From Welwitschia mirabilis (taxonomy: Eukaryota; Gnetophyta; Gnetopsida; Welwitschiales), in the NCBI GenBank assembly GCA_051453625.1, contig JBOZIK010000001.1:169837296-169901295 (forward strand): 64,000 nucleotides of DNA, written 5' to 3'. Made by a program: the position numbers and the translations under genes. Under the pieces are notes generated by a model. The model was not told where the DNA came from and did no database searches. It worked only from the letters and a program-made list of their open reading frames with translations. Positions 32,894 to 44,961 of the stretch are shown one piece after another (the stretch's first letter is position 1; each line of letters begins with the position of its first letter).

Positions 32894-34340
32894 AACTTTT
32901 TCTAGAATCCTAGAAAAATATTAATAATAAAATGATCAACATGGAAAAATTACCTAAAGAAAAAAACTCAAGTGTAAAAATGATATATTTCTTTTGAAAA
33001 ATTTATAACTAATGTTCTAAAATTAAGGCATCAAAATTTAAAAATTCAAGTAGATTCCATGCCCTCGACTAATAATTAACTCTATTCTTAGAGTTTTATG
33101 ATGAAAAGTATCAATACCATTTTAAGAACATATCCGTAAAAATTTTTGACAAGCCCTTTTATTAAAAGAAAAAGATACAAAGCAATACAATCTAAAGTAT
33201 GAAAAAGAAAAACTATCTAATAAGGAATAATCACTTTATTTTTCTTCCTGAAAATTCTAGGTGAAAAATCAGTCCATAAAAATGGTTTATACCTTATGAT
33301 ATTATTTTTCATGAAATAAGGGTAAAGTAAAATGGGTGATGGAAATATGATAAAGGATTAAACCACATGATTAATGTATTAAGGATAATGATCTTTATTA
33401 TATTGTTATGAGTTTTAATGGATCTCGATTTCAACTAAGTTGGATATCAACCAAATAACTTATACAAATTCAAGAAATTATAGCAAATCTTAATTATAAA
33501 ATTAAAGACAATAGATCTCAGAAGGCCTTCAATTCCCAACTTTTTCTTTCCCTTATTTTTCTTTTCTATTAGCATATATGTTCTTTGTTGTAATCATTTG
33601 AATCATATTGAGCATTTAGTGTTATGACATTTTATTCCAAAAGAATTATGCATGTTATTTATGAAGAAATCAATGTTGAATTAGTGACAAGTGTTTATAA
33701 CTACAATGTAGTTGATTATGTCATAAGTAGATCATTAGAGCTGCATTACCAGTGAGTGTCCATAGCCTTGATGCAGTTATCTAAACCTAATTAAGTAATT
33801 CATGGGTTGTGCTTTGGAGAAGAGATATTATTTTTCCTTTTGTTGTTCTTCTCATATTCATTTTTCATGCACATAATAGGGTTTATTGGAGCATTATCTT
33901 AATCAAGAAAAATCTTGTCCCTATCAAAACCTTTAAAAAAAGGAACATAATGTAAAGGTGGATTTCACCTTTTTCATTGATGTTTTACCAAAATAAAAGA
34001 TCTTAAGTGATCAAAACTCTAACAATAAAACTTAAAATAAGTGTAACTTTTCCTTAAAAACTCATAAGAGTATTTAATCATGACCATTACTTAAGATGAT
34101 AATAAGATTGCTTATTATTGATTTTTATTAAAGACCATTAACTCGGATCTATATGTCTCATGAGTGCATAAGTGAATGGCCAGGTGGGATGATTTGTTCA
34201 TATAATGGGATTATTAAAAAATGGAATTAGCAAATTAAAAGGCTTAAGTGGATGATTGAATAAGTGATAATGCTTTAAGGATTCCATGAGAAAGCATCAT
34301 TAGGCAATACTTGTTCTTTTATGGAATGACTTAGTCTATT
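32894..34340 (-). other. Non-coding 3' internal region of unit 1
   Basis: No coding trace recognised. It is homologous to 39,331-40,074 of unit 2, for example CATTGAGCATTTAGTGTTAT at about 33,606 and 39,978. This is where RT, RNase H and integrase would lie in an autonomous element, so that part appears replaced or lost. Confidence 0.5.
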
Positions 34341-34346
34341 CATGTT

Positions 34347-34688
34347 TTAATTATTAGGAGTTTCAAAAGACTTAAAATAATTGGAACTATTAGATTCAAA
34401 TTGGGAAAAATGAGAGTTAAGTGATGGCAAAGGATAGTGAACATTTTTATGAGAATAATCTACACACAAGTTCAAAAATTCAGATAAATCATGAAGGGTG
34501 CAAATAGTAGAGTCCAAACGTTCAAAATTAAATGGAGTCCATCCTATAGCCTTTGTATTCTTTTTTAAAAGATAATGTAAAACATCTTTCTTAAAAGGAG
34601 ATTTGATAGAATTAGAAGAAATACATTCTATAATTTTATAAGTTAATTTTAAAGCATTAAAAGAGTTATGTTCATGATCATTGATCAA
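34347..34688 (-). pseudogene. Truncated pol: start of reverse transcriptase, unit 1
   Basis: A 113-codon frame contains LLKKNTKAIGWTPFNFERLD followed by STICTL, the first RT block of Athila/Tat elements. Homology to RT then stops and a Ser/Asn/Phe-rich tail of unknown origin follows (NSHFSQFESNSSNYFKSF). The same break is seen in unit 2 at 41,427-41,570. RT catalytic blocks are absent, so no enzyme could be made. Confidence 0.65.
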
Positions 34689-34839
34689 TTCAAAATCAAA
34701 GAAGTAAATATTTACCTCATGAGAAAAACATTTAGATTCACAAATCTAATTAAAAATTAACTTCTTTAAGGTCATCTAGTAATTTTATTATGTTGAAAAT
34801 ATTCAAGTTTATAGTTATGTTAAAAAATGATATTTTCAT

Positions 34840-35110
34840 TTAATTACTCCTACAATTAATCAGAGCATTGAATGTCATAAGGGAAGGTTTTCCTAAAATG
34901 ATTGGTATTAAATTGCGTTTTATTATTTTCATTTCTAAAATAATTAAGTTTACTAGGAAATAGCAGTTATCTACTCAAAATTCTACATCTTCAACTATTT
35001 CTAATGGTAACTTCACAAAGTTTTTGCCAATTGTAATTGGAACTTAGTATTTTTAAGATAATTTAAGCCAAACACCTTGTACACATAATGGGATAGAATA
35101 TCAACACTCT
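34840..35110 (-). pseudogene. Aspartic protease region, unit 1
   Basis: The minus-strand frame reads LDLGESVDILSHYVYKVFGL, the retropepsin active-site block (Asp-Leu-Gly-Ala-Ser-Val in relatives, Ala now Glu), then LKNTKFQLQLAKT. The C-terminal part, with an IIPIILGKPSL-like block and TFNALI (about 34,870-34,900), is shifted by stops. It would process the Gag polyprotein when intact. Confidence 0.65.
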
Positions 35111-36120
35111 CTCCAAGATCTAACAAGCTTGTTTAATGTTTTTATCTCTAGTTATAATAGCTATCATTAGGCAATCAAGATCTTTATAGTTAGGAAAAAA
35201 TAGATTTTATATGATCACACTAGTCTATTGGAATAAGAAGGCTTTACTTGTTACATTTATGTATCTCTTTACTATGCATACATCCTTAAAGAATTTACAT
35301 ATGAAGGCACCTATTTAATTGATTTTAAAAAAGGCATGTTGATTTTAACTTCCTTAAAAATTTTGAAGGCCTTTAGCTATTTTTTTTCTATGTTATTCTT
35401 TCTAAGTTGTTGCAAAAATAGTAAAGGTTCTTAGTAGGTAAGTAAAGGTTTTTCTAAGTACTTTACTATTTTCTTATTCAATGCTTAGGGAAAGGGCAAA
35501 AATTCTTTGTAAGGAGTTGTAGGTGAATTTTTGTTCTTTACTTTTTTCTTTCCCTTATCTTTAGATTGACTTGGATTTATTTCTTGGTTTATCTCTTTGC
35601 TACTTTAGAGGTGAATAACTGTAGTTTGCTCTATTTGGTTTGACTCTTCTTTTATGAATATGATTTCTTTTGGATTTTGTTATGAGCTTGTGAAGAGCTT
35701 CTAGATTCCTTGTAATTATAAAAGAAATAATCTATTAAAGCATTTGAGTACTAATTCAAGCCTTTTATTCCAGATTGTTTAAGATAGAGAAATGTTGCTT
35801 AAGGATTCTTTTATGTTCTTGCTTAGTTTGGATTTGACTTATGGTTAATATAGATTTGCATATCCATGAACTTTTTTAATGGTTTCTCTAATGGAATAGA
35901 TGAAGATGGTTTTTGATAGTTTAATGGAAAGGGATGGAAGGATGATAAAGAAAATGGATTTCTTAGTTGGTTATTTTGATTTTAACTATATGAATTAATC
36001 TTGCTTCCAAGAGAAGTTAGGATGATTCCTTCACCTAGGGTTGTAAGTATTAGAATATGAGTCATTTTTCTTGTTTTACCACTGGTTTTATACTATGTTA
36101 AATTATTTATTTATACTTTT
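35111..36120 (-). pseudogene. Gag C-terminal and linker region, unit 1
   Basis: Low-complexity Asn/Gln/Pro/Ser-rich coding traces with many stops connect gag to protease (e.g. ...NNQLRNPFSLSSFHPFPLN near 35,950). This is typical of the spacer between the gag zinc-binding block and the protease in Athila elements. No separate domain is seen. Confidence 0.45.
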
Positions 36121-37330
36121 CTAAAATAAGGGAAGGGATGGACATTTGGCTATCTCATGCATATCTATGTGGCAAATTAAATAATCAGGTTTTCTGGTCA
36201 AAGGTAAAGATGAGGTACATAATGATTCTAATCTTCTTACTAATTCATATATTCTATTGTTAACTTTGAAATTATCATATATCTTAAATACACTTATGGA
36301 CCTAGCAGAATGATACAATCTAGATGGTTTACTTAGCTTTTCATAGCTTTTAGAGCTCTTAGTTACAATTTCAAGGTAGTCCCAAAGTTTGTCTAATGGC
36401 ATATTAAGAAAACTATCCCTACTCATCCTCTTTACCAAATGCCTATTATTTGTGGATAATCCATTATAAAAGAAGCTAATTTCTCTTCCTAGCACAAATC
36501 CATGCTATGGGTACTTTTTGAACATATCCTTTTTCAAGCTTAGAAAATGGTCTTATGGTCCTTTTATTAATAATTCATTATTTTTGTTCTTAAGTAACTT
36601 GTTTTATGGCTTGGGAAAAAATTGGATCTAAAGGCCTTGTTTAAATATCACCAAGATCTAACGGAGAAGGGCTTAAGAGTGTAGATCCATCATTTAGCCT
36701 TTTCTTTTAAGAATAATGTAAAAAGAGTGAGCCTAAGGATGATTGTTAGGATATTTTGGTAGGATTAATAATACACACTAGAAATATTTAAAGTGTAAGT
36801 GAGGGTATTTAGATTCTAAGCCATAAAGCCAGGGTAATAATTGAATTATGAATCACTTGAATTATAACTTATTAGATATTAGTAATTAGACTGTGCATGA
36901 GGGTGTTCCTAAACATTGTGGTTGCAAATAGTCATGAAGAGCTTGTTGAGGAGGGTTATTGTTGGATTGGTTTTGTAATTTATTCTAGGTAAGTATTCTA
37001 GCCATTTATTAACTAAAGTAATAGGCTTATAAGTTGTTAATAATCTCTTGATTTAATCAAGATGTATTGTTAGGATAATCAAAATTAGTTTGAGCATTTT
37101 ACTATTGTTATTGGAATGAAGATGTTATTCTCTTTGAATATCATTATTAGGTTGATTTTCCTATGGTTTTTCTATTATTTATTTTATTTATTATTAAGGT
37201 CCATGTTGTTAAAGGGGTTTCTAATTAATCTACCTAATTCATCTCAGATCCAAGGCACACAAGGTTCAACCGAGTTTTAGACAAAGTCTGGGAAGGTTTC
37301 AGATAAAGCCCAAATGATAGAAAGGTTTTC
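36121..37330 (-). pseudogene. gag, unit 1
   Basis: The best part is a 124-codon frame (36,495-36,121): GREISFFYNGLSTNNRHLVK, ...SFLNMPLDKLWDYLEIV..., then a coiled stretch and ICHIDMHEIAKCPSLPLF, a zinc-knuckle-like end. This order matches Athila/Tat Gag (the FYNGL block, the DxxWDYLE block, the CPSLP end). Upstream, 37,320-36,500 holds the N-terminal and capsid core in fragments (e.g. a PGF.GLE-like block near 36,830) with many stops. It is homologous to 43,133-44,230. Confidence 0.75.
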
Positions 37331-38009
37331 AAGTTTTAATAAAAGGTTTGAAAAATAACTAAGAATGATTTACATAAAAATACTAGCAGAATCAGTGAGG
37401 GAAGGCGACAAAAATAGTTTAAGTCAGAATTATGGTTTAGAAAAAACATAGCAAATTTGTCGCATTTACACAAAATAATCTAAGAAAGAGAGTAACAGAA
37501 AAATTTTATAGAAAACAAAAATAAATAAAAAATTAAATTAAAACCTATGGAAAGAAATTCCTAAACGGTTTTTTATTTTTAACATTTTATAATACTAAAT
37601 TACTAAACATAAAATTAGACTACCAAATTAAACTTTGCAATAAATTTAAAAAGGCATGCAAAGGAAGTGAGTTAAATTTTTAACTTTTTACCCTTGGTTG
37701 CAAGTTTTAAAAACTTTATTAGATTTATAAAAAAAATTTTTGATATGAAATATAGATCTAGTTAGAGCATAAAATCTAAAGAAAACTTTAAACTAGACTA
37801 ACTTGCATATCATTAGAAATAGATCAATACCTACTACTAAAAAAAAAAAACAAAGAGTAACAAACACTCAAAAGAAAAAAAAAAGGACTAGTTCAGATTC
37901 CATTGGGATTGAATCAATGCCAAACATTGGAAAAATTAAAATAAAAAATAAATTAAAAGCTTATAAGAAAATAAAAATTGTGCTCCTCCTATGAACTTAC
38001 CATGCCATT
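37331..38009 (-). other. 5' leader of unit 1
   Basis: AT-rich sequence between primer site and gag, matched by 44,240-44,945 in unit 2. It has poly-A/Lys-coding runs but no gene. The plus-strand open frame 37,803-37,994 is low complexity. Confidence 0.5.
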
Positions 38010-38028
38010 ATCCCCAATAACAACACTA
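38010..38028 (-). other. Primer binding site of unit 1, tRNA-Asp type
   Basis: The minus strand TAGTGTTGTTATTGGGGAT differs from TGGCGTCGTTGCCGGGGAT only by transitions (G-to-A, C-to-T). It lies five bases past the end of the middle LTR (38,034). Confidence 0.75.
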
Positions 38029-38033
38029 GAATT

Positions 38034-39330
38034 TGTTTATGATGTAGTACAACGAACTAACGTAAACTAGGTGAATATCAATATCCTTCTCTTCATAAGA
38101 ATAGTCATGGAATATTGACATAATTTACACAAGTTGTTACAAGTATTATAATTATAATTTAAAAAAGAAAAAAAAGAAAAGTGGAAAATTTTGTTGAAAC
38201 TTTATTAGAGAGGCAGGAAAGTGAACTAGCTCTAAGATTTATCTCAATTTATCCTCCAATAGTTCTTCTATTCAAATATATCTTATGAATTTCTAAAACA
38301 TATCTAAGCTATTAAGTCATGATTGCTTAGGTCATGATGACATAATCTCATTCACCATATAAGGATTAATGAACACAAAAGTTACTTTATGCTTTATAAC
38401 CCTTAATTAAGTATGAAAAGTAAGGATTTAAAATACTTAAAATTCATTAAGTAAAAGAGACTTAAATCAATTAACTAAATAATTCACTCAGATAACAATA
38501 TGACTTGATAACTTAATTGTTACATAAGCATTATAAGTACAAAGTTATTTGCAACTTAAAATCAAAAGAAAACAACTACTTGTATTAATTCCAAAAACAC
38601 ACATTACATTAATGAAAGTAGAAGGCTGATATAAACTCCTTAAGCTATCCTCACTTCCAAACAAAGCACTTAGAAGATCATGTTGAGTTAATACTTCAAA
38701 GATTTACTATTTCATCAAAACAAAAAATGTTATAAATGAGGGCTTAAAGCCCTTTTATAGGTAAACATGGGGTGGGGGTTAGTTACAAGCCTTTGACTTA
38801 TAGCATTAAATAAGTGGTCATAAAATGTATTATGTATTTTTAGGTAGGGTTTTTGTCATATTGCATTAGGTAAAAATCATCATGACAAGCCCAATACTTA
38901 GCTTCTGGACATAGTTGTTTCTATCAACAAATGATGTTGCCATGTGTATCCCTTGTTATCCTACTTAATACTATTACATGTCACTACTACATGTTATCAT
39001 TGTCACCACCACATATTAATGATGATGATAGTGATTTATAAGGTGAAATCTAATTAAGTGCATTACTGCATTTGATTGAATTTTCCATAATAAGTTTAAA
39101 AAATAAGAATTGAAGTGTTTTGCATAGAAGGAATAACGGTGCTAATGACCTGGATGATGATGCTAGCATTTTAGATTAATAATGTTCATCTTAATGAGAT
39201 AATTATCTTAAAAATATCATGGGAATATGATAAGTCCATGATTATTATAAAAAAGCAATAAAATACATAATCATATGATAAATTAATTATATTAATACCC
39301 TCTATTAAGTTAAATTTATTAAATAAAACA
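38034..39330 (-). repeat. Shared middle LTR (LTR C2)
   Basis: Homologous to C1 and C3. On its left it abuts the primer site of unit 1, so it acts as that unit's 5' LTR. On its right it runs, across a deletion that removed its last bases and the polypurine tract, into the 3' internal region of unit 2, so it is also unit 2's 3' LTR. Confidence 0.75.
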
Positions 39331-40073
39331 CTCAGGTGTGGAAAATGATATATGTTTTTGAAAAATTCATAACTAATGTTCTAAAATTAAAACTTCAAAA
39401 TTTAAAAATTCTATGAGAAAAAGATTTCATACCTCCTAACTACAGGTGAACATTGTCCTTAAAGTTTTATGATCGCAAGTGTTAATACTATTTTAAGAAC
39501 ATATCATTAGAAAATTTTGATAAGTCCTTTTCTTGAAAGAAAAAGATGTAAAGAAATGTAGTGTAAACTATGAAAACTAAGAACTATCTAATAAGGGGTG
39601 ACTATTTCTTTATAAAAATTATAAGTGAAAAGTCAATCTATAAAAATGGCTTATGTCTTATGATGTTATTTCTCATGAAATGCAGATGAAGTGGAATGAG
39701 TAATGAACATAGGGTAAAGGAGTCAGCTACATAACCAATGAATAAAGGAGAAAACCTAGCTAGGTTAATAGCCTTTATTATATTTTTGTGATTTGTAATG
39801 GATATCGATATTAAATAAGAATAGTATTAACCAAATAACTTATACAAATTCAAGAAATCATATCAAATCTTAAGTGTAAAAATTAAAGACAATAGATCTC
39901 AGAAGGCCTCTAATTCTCATCTTTTTCTTTCCCTTATTTTCTTTTTCTAATATGTTCTTTATTTTAAGAATTTGAATCACATTGAGCATTTAGTGTTATG
40001 ACATTTTATTTCAATAGAATTAAGCATGTTGTTTTATAAAGAAATTAGTGCTACATTTGTAGTAAGTGTTTAG
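39331..40073 (-). other. Non-coding 3' internal region of unit 2
   Basis: Homologous to 32,960-33,690 of unit 1. Part of it (39,564-39,940) is repeated at 40,238-40,614. Confidence 0.6.
39564..39940. repeat. Segmental duplication, left copy
   Basis: Nearly identical to 40,238-40,614, 674 bases away. This is much closer than its similarity to the matching part of unit 1, so the duplication is recent or an assembly artefact. Confidence 0.8.
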
Positions 40074-40237
40074 AGCTTCACAGCCTAGGCACAACAATGT
40101 GATTATCAAGGGTGCACTCTACCACTAAGCTAATAGCCCTGCCTCCCCAACGGGGGACCTGCCATACCAAAAGCAAGAGAAACCTATCCCAATGAAGAAA
40201 TCCTTGATTTTTGTCTTGGTCTTAGTCCACCCCTGCC
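40074..40237 (-). other. Nuclear plastid DNA insertion (16S rRNA-trnI spacer and trnI-GAU 5' part)
   Basis: The minus strand matches, with transitions, the plastid rRNA operon spacer end (...GGTTTCTCTTGCTTTTGG..., then a GC-rich inverted repeat), the whole 5' exon of trnI-GAU, and the start of its group II intron (GTTGTGCCTAGGCTGTGA). The identification rests on the well-known plastid sequence. The block is absent from the matching position in unit 1. About 160 bp remain. Differences from the plastid form are mostly C-to-T/G-to-A, as for other methylated nuclear copies. Confidence 0.75.
40103..40139 (-). pseudogene. trnI-GAU: Partial tRNA-Ile(GAU) 5' exon of plastid origin
   Basis: The 37-nt 5' exon reads GGGCTATTAGCTTAGTGG at its start, with D-arm and anticodon region (TTGATAA) recognisable. 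It has three transitions against the plastid sequence. The 3' exon is missing, so it cannot give a tRNA. Confidence 0.8.
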
Positions 40238-40614
40238 TAAACTATGAAAACTAAGAACTATCTAATAAGGGATGACTATTTCTTTAGAAAAATTATAAGT
40301 GAAAGTCAATTTATAAAAATGGCTTATGCCTTATGATGTTATTTCTTATGAAATGCGGATGAAGTGGAATGAGTAATGACCATAGGGCAAAGGAGTCAGC
40401 CACATAACCAATGAATAAAGGAGAAAATCTAGCCAGGTTAATAGCCTTTATTATATTTTTATGATTTGTAATGGATATTGATATTAAATAAGAATAGTAT
40501 TAACCAAATAACTTATACAAATTTAAGAAATCATATGAAATCTTAAGTGTAAAAATTAAAGACAATAGATCTCAGAAGGCCTCTAATTCTCATCTTTTTC
40601 TTTCCCTTATTTTC
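40238..40614. repeat. Segmental duplication, right copy (cut by gap)
   Basis: Repeats 39,564-39,940 almost exactly and ends at the N run. The plastid insertion lies between the two copies. Confidence 0.8.
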
Positions 40615-41426
40615 NNNNNNNNNNNNNNNNNNNNNNNNNNNNNNNNNNNNNNNNNNNNNNNNNNNNNNNNNNNNNNNNNNNNNNNNNNNNNNNNNNNNNN
40701 NNNNNNNNNNNNNNNNNNNNNNNNNNNNNNNNNNNNNNNNNNNNNNNNNNNNNNNNNNNNNNNNNNNNNNNNNNNNNNNNNNNNNNNNNNNNNNNNNNNN
40801 NNNNNNNNNNNNNNNNNNNNNNNNNNNNNNNNNNNNNNNNNNNNNNNNNNNNNNNNNNNNNNNNNNNNNNNNNNNNNNNNNNNNNNNNNNNNNNNNNNNN
40901 NNNNNNNNNNNNNNNNNNNNNNNNNNNNNNNNNNNNNNNNNNNNNNNNNNNNNNNNNNNNNNNNNNNNNNNNNNNNNNNNNNNNNNNNNNNNNNNNNNNN
41001 NNNNNNNNNNNNNNNNNNNNNNNNNNNNNNNNNNNNNNNNNNNNNNNNNNNNNNNNNNNNNNNNNNNNNNNNNNNNNNNNNNNNNNNNNNNNNNNNNNNN
41101 NNNNNNNNNNNNNNNNNNNNNNNNNNNNNNNNNNNNNNNNNNNNNNNNNNNNNNNNNNNNNNNNNNNNNNNNNNNNNNNNNNNNNNNNNNNNNNNNNNNN
41201 NNNNNNNNNNNNNNNNNNNNNNNNNNNNNNNNNNNNNNNNNNNNNNNNNNNNNNNNNNNNNNNNNNNNNNNNNNNNNNNNNNNNNNNNNNNNNNNNNNNN
41301 NNNNNNNNNNNNNNNNNNNNNNNNNNNNNNNNNNNNNNNNNNNNNNNNNNNNNNNNNNNNNNNNNNNNNNNNNNNNNNNNNNNNNNNNNNNNNNNNNNNN
41401 NNNNNNNNNNNNNNNNNNNNNNNNNN
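40615..41426. other. Assembly gap (812 N)
   Basis: An N run within unit 2. By comparison with unit 1 it should hold roughly the equivalent of 33,560-34,370. Confidence 0.95.
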
Positions 41427-41735
41427 ATATTTATAACTATTAGGTTCAAAGTGGGAAAATGAGACTTAAGTAATGGCATAGGATGGAGAACATCTTTATG
41501 GAAAGACTAACCTAAGGGGTAAAAATAGTAGAGTTCAAATGTTCAAAGTTAGATGAGGTCAATTCTATATCTTTTGTATGCTTTTCTAAAAGATGATGTA
41601 AAGAATCTTTCTTAAAATTAGGTTTAATGGAATTAAAATAAATATGTTCTATAATTTTATGAGGTAATTTCAAAGCACTAAAATAGTTATTTCCATGATT
41701 AATGTTTAATTCAAAATTGAAGAAGNNNNNNNNNN
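41427..41735 (-). pseudogene. Truncated RT start, unit 2 (with a 10-N gap)
   Basis: Homologous to 34,375-34,690, with more stops; the AIGWTP block is no longer clear. Ten N at 41,726-41,735 mark a small gap. Confidence 0.5.
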
Positions 41736-42150
41736 ATTTAGCCCATGAGGAGAAAATTTAGAGTCACAAATATCATTAACAAAATTAAATTTTTTAGGGT
41801 CACCTAGTAAGTTTATCATATTGAAAATGTTCAAGTTTACATCATGTTATCAAATGATAGTTTCATTTGATCACTCATACAATCAATAAGAGAATTGGAT
41901 ATTACAAAAAAAGATATTTCTAAAATGATTAGTAATGTATTATGTTTCATTTTCTATTTCCAAAATAATGAAGTTTACTAAGAAATAATACTTATCTACT
42001 TAAACTATTACATCTTCAACTATTTCTAATGGTAACTTCACATATTTTTGCTCAGTTGTAGTTGGACTTTAGTATTTTTAAGATCATTTAAGCTAATCTT
42101 ATTATACAAATAATAGAATGGAATATTAACACGTATTCCAAGGTCAAATA
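41736..42150 (-). pseudogene. Aspartic protease region, unit 2
   Basis: The minus strand reads a DLGIRVNI block at about 42,145-42,120 (the active-site Asp-Leu-Gly kept, then changed) and LKNTKVQLQLSKN. It is homologous to 34,760-35,110 and broken by stops. Confidence 0.55.
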
Positions 42151-43132
42151 AGGCTTGCTTAATATTTTTGCCTTAAATTGTAACAATTATCATTAGGTAA
42201 CCATGATATTTATACTTAGGTACAAATTGGTTTTATATGATCACATTGATCTGTTAGGCTAAGAAGACTTTAGTTTATACAATTGTGCATTTGTTTACTA
42301 TGCATATAGCTTTAAAGAATTTTGCACATGAAGGTACTTGTTAATTGTTTCTAAAAGAGGTAAATTGATTTTGACTTAATTAAAAATTTCTAAGGCCTCT
42401 AGATGTTGTTTTTTTATGTTCTTCTTCCTAAGTCATTGCGGAAATGATAGAGGATTGTAATAGATAAGAAAAGGTTTTTTTAAGTCCTTTACTATTTTCT
42501 TATTCAACGCTTAGGGAAAGTGTAAAAAGTTCTCTATAAGGAATTATAGAAAACTTTGTGTTCTTTAATTTTTCCTTTCCTTCATTTTTAGATTGACTTA
42601 GATTTATTTCTTAGTTTATTTCTTTATCACTTTAGATGTGAATGACTTTAGTTTATTCTATTTAGCTTAGACCTCCTTTTATGAATCTAATACCTTTTCA
42701 ATTTGGTTATGAGCTCATGAGAAGTTTTTTAGGTTCTCTTTGATTTAGAGAAGGAAGAAACTATTAAAGAATTTGGGTATTGATTTGAGTAGTTTGTTCA
42801 AGGTTGTTTAAGACAGAGGAATTTTTCTTAAGAATTATTTCATATTCTTGGTTACTTTGGGTTTGTCATAATTAATCTAGATTTTTGGTATCTATGAAAT
42901 TTCTCAATAATTCCTCTAATGGGATATATGATAAGAGTTTTTAATAGTTTAATAAAAAGAGATGGGAACATGATGAAGGAAATGGATTTCTTGATTAGTT
43001 ATTTTAATTTTGACTATATGAGTTATCTTGCTTTTAAGAAAAGCTAGGATGATTCCTCCACTGGGGTTGTAGGTATTGGAATATTGGGTTATTTTTTTGC
43101 TTGTACAAATGGTATCTTATTATCTTAACTTG
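42151..43132 (-). pseudogene. Gag C-terminal and linker region, unit 2
   Basis: Matches 35,111-36,120 along its length. It consists of low-complexity coding traces with many stops and no domain of its own. Confidence 0.45.
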
Positions 43133-44230
43133 TTAATTTACAATGTTTAAAAATAAGGAAATGGAAGGACATTTAGCTATTTCATGCATATCTATGTGGC
43201 AAATTAAACATTCAAGCTTTGTGGTAAAAGGTAAAGGTGAGGTGGATAATGACTCTACTCTTTTTTCTAACTCGTTTATCCTATTATTAACTTCAAAATT
43301 ATTGGGTATCTTAAACACACCTATGGATCTAACATGATGATGAGTTTTAGATGGTTCAATTGGCTTCTCTCAATTTTTATAGTTCTTAGCTATAGTTTTG
43401 AGGTAGTTACAAACTTCATCTAATGGAAAATTAAGGAAAGTTTTCTTAATCATTATCTCTATCAAATACATATTATTTATGAACAACCCATTGTAAAAGA
43501 AGGTAATTTTCCTCCCTAGCTTGAATCCATACTATGGATACTTTTGTATTAAATCCTTAAATCTTTTTAAGGCTTGGGAAAAGGTCTTATAATTCTTTTA
43601 TTGATAATTCATTAATTCTCTTTTTAAGGCATTTGTTTTATGTTTTGGAAAAAAATTTGGATATGAAGGCCTTATTTAAATTAGACCAAAATATAATAAA
43701 CAAGTTTTTGAAAGTGTAGAGTCATGATTTAGCCCTTTCTTTTAAAGAGAGTGGAAAGAGAATAACCTAATATTGTTGAATGTATTTGGATATTTTGGTA
43801 TAGATGATAATACATACTTGAATTCTTTAAGGTATAAGTAAGGGTCTTTAGATTATAAGATATAAAAGTGGAGTAATAATTAGATTGTGAATGGAATGAA
43901 TTTTATCCTATTCATTAANNNNNNNNNNGGTGTTCTTAAACATTGTAGTTTAAAATAGTCTTAAAGGGTTTGTTTTGGAGGGAGGGGTTATTAGGTTGGT
44001 TTTGTAATTTATTTTGGGTAAGGATTCTAGCCATTTCTTGACTAAGGTAATAGGCTTATAAGTTTTTAATAAGCTCTTAGTTTGATCAAGGTATATTATT
44101 ATAGTGATGAAAATTAGATTGAGCATTTTAATTTTATTATTGGAATAAAGAGGCTTGTTATTTTTAAGTATTATTATTAGGTTGATTTTCCTGTCGGATC
44201 CTCTGCTCTTTATTTTCTTCATTATTAAGG
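43133..44230 (-). pseudogene. gag, unit 2 (with a 10-N gap)
   Basis: The frame 43,318-43,133 reads MFKIPNNFEVNNRINELEKR, then a coiled part and LICHIDMHEIAKCPSISLF, homologous to the zinc-knuckle-like end of unit 1 gag. The FYNGL-type block near 43,480 and the N-terminal part (44,222-43,950) are also matched but have more stops. Ten N lie at 43,919-43,928. Confidence 0.65.
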
Positions 44231-44961
44231 TTCATGTTATTAAAGTGATTTCTAATTAATCTACCTAATTCGTCTTAGATCCAAGGGATGTAAGGTCCAA
44301 ATGAGTTTAAAATAAATTCTAAGATGATTTTAGATAAATCCCAAATGACAAAGAGTTTTCTAAGTTTTAACAGAAGGTTGGGAAAACAATTAAGAATATT
44401 TAGCATAAAAAGGCCAATATCACTAGTGATGGAAGGCAACAACACTGGTTTAAGTTAGAATTATGGTTTAGAAAAAATATAATATATTTATCATGTCTAT
44501 ACAAAATAATTCAAGCAATGGAGTAATAAAAATATTTTACAAAAAAGAGAAATGACTAAAAAATAAAATTAAAAACTATGAAATAAAAGAAATCATGGAA
44601 AGAAATTAAGTTAAATTTTTAGTTGTTTATCCTTGGTTGCAACTTACAAATATTTCATTAAACCTATAACATAAATTTTTAATATGAAATATAGATTTGG
44701 GTAGAGTAGAAAAACTAAAGAAAACTCTAAATTAGACCAATTTAGATATCATTAAAAATGGACTAGTTCATACCATTGTAAAGAAATTAAAGAGAAATAA
44801 ACACCTAAAATAAAAAGAAAATGTACTATTTTGGGTTTTACTAGAGAGGACCGTTATCAACCAATTAAAATCTTAAAACAAAAAGTAAACTAAAAGCTTG
44901 TAAGAAAATAAAAATTATGCTCCTCCGGTGAAGCTACTATGCCATTATCCTTGGAAATGAC
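44231..44961 (-). other. 5' leader and start of primer site, unit 2
   Basis: Homologous to 37,190-38,020. The primer site would lie at 44,947-44,961 and into the gap; only ATCCTTGGAAATGAC remains. Confidence 0.5.

Noticed and set aside
40103-40139. Functional tRNA-Ile gene
   Set aside because: Only the 5' exon and the start of the plastid intron are present, with mutations.
40607-41479. 290-codon minus-strand open frame
   Set aside because: Almost all of it is N. The real parts belong to the truncated RT start of unit 2.
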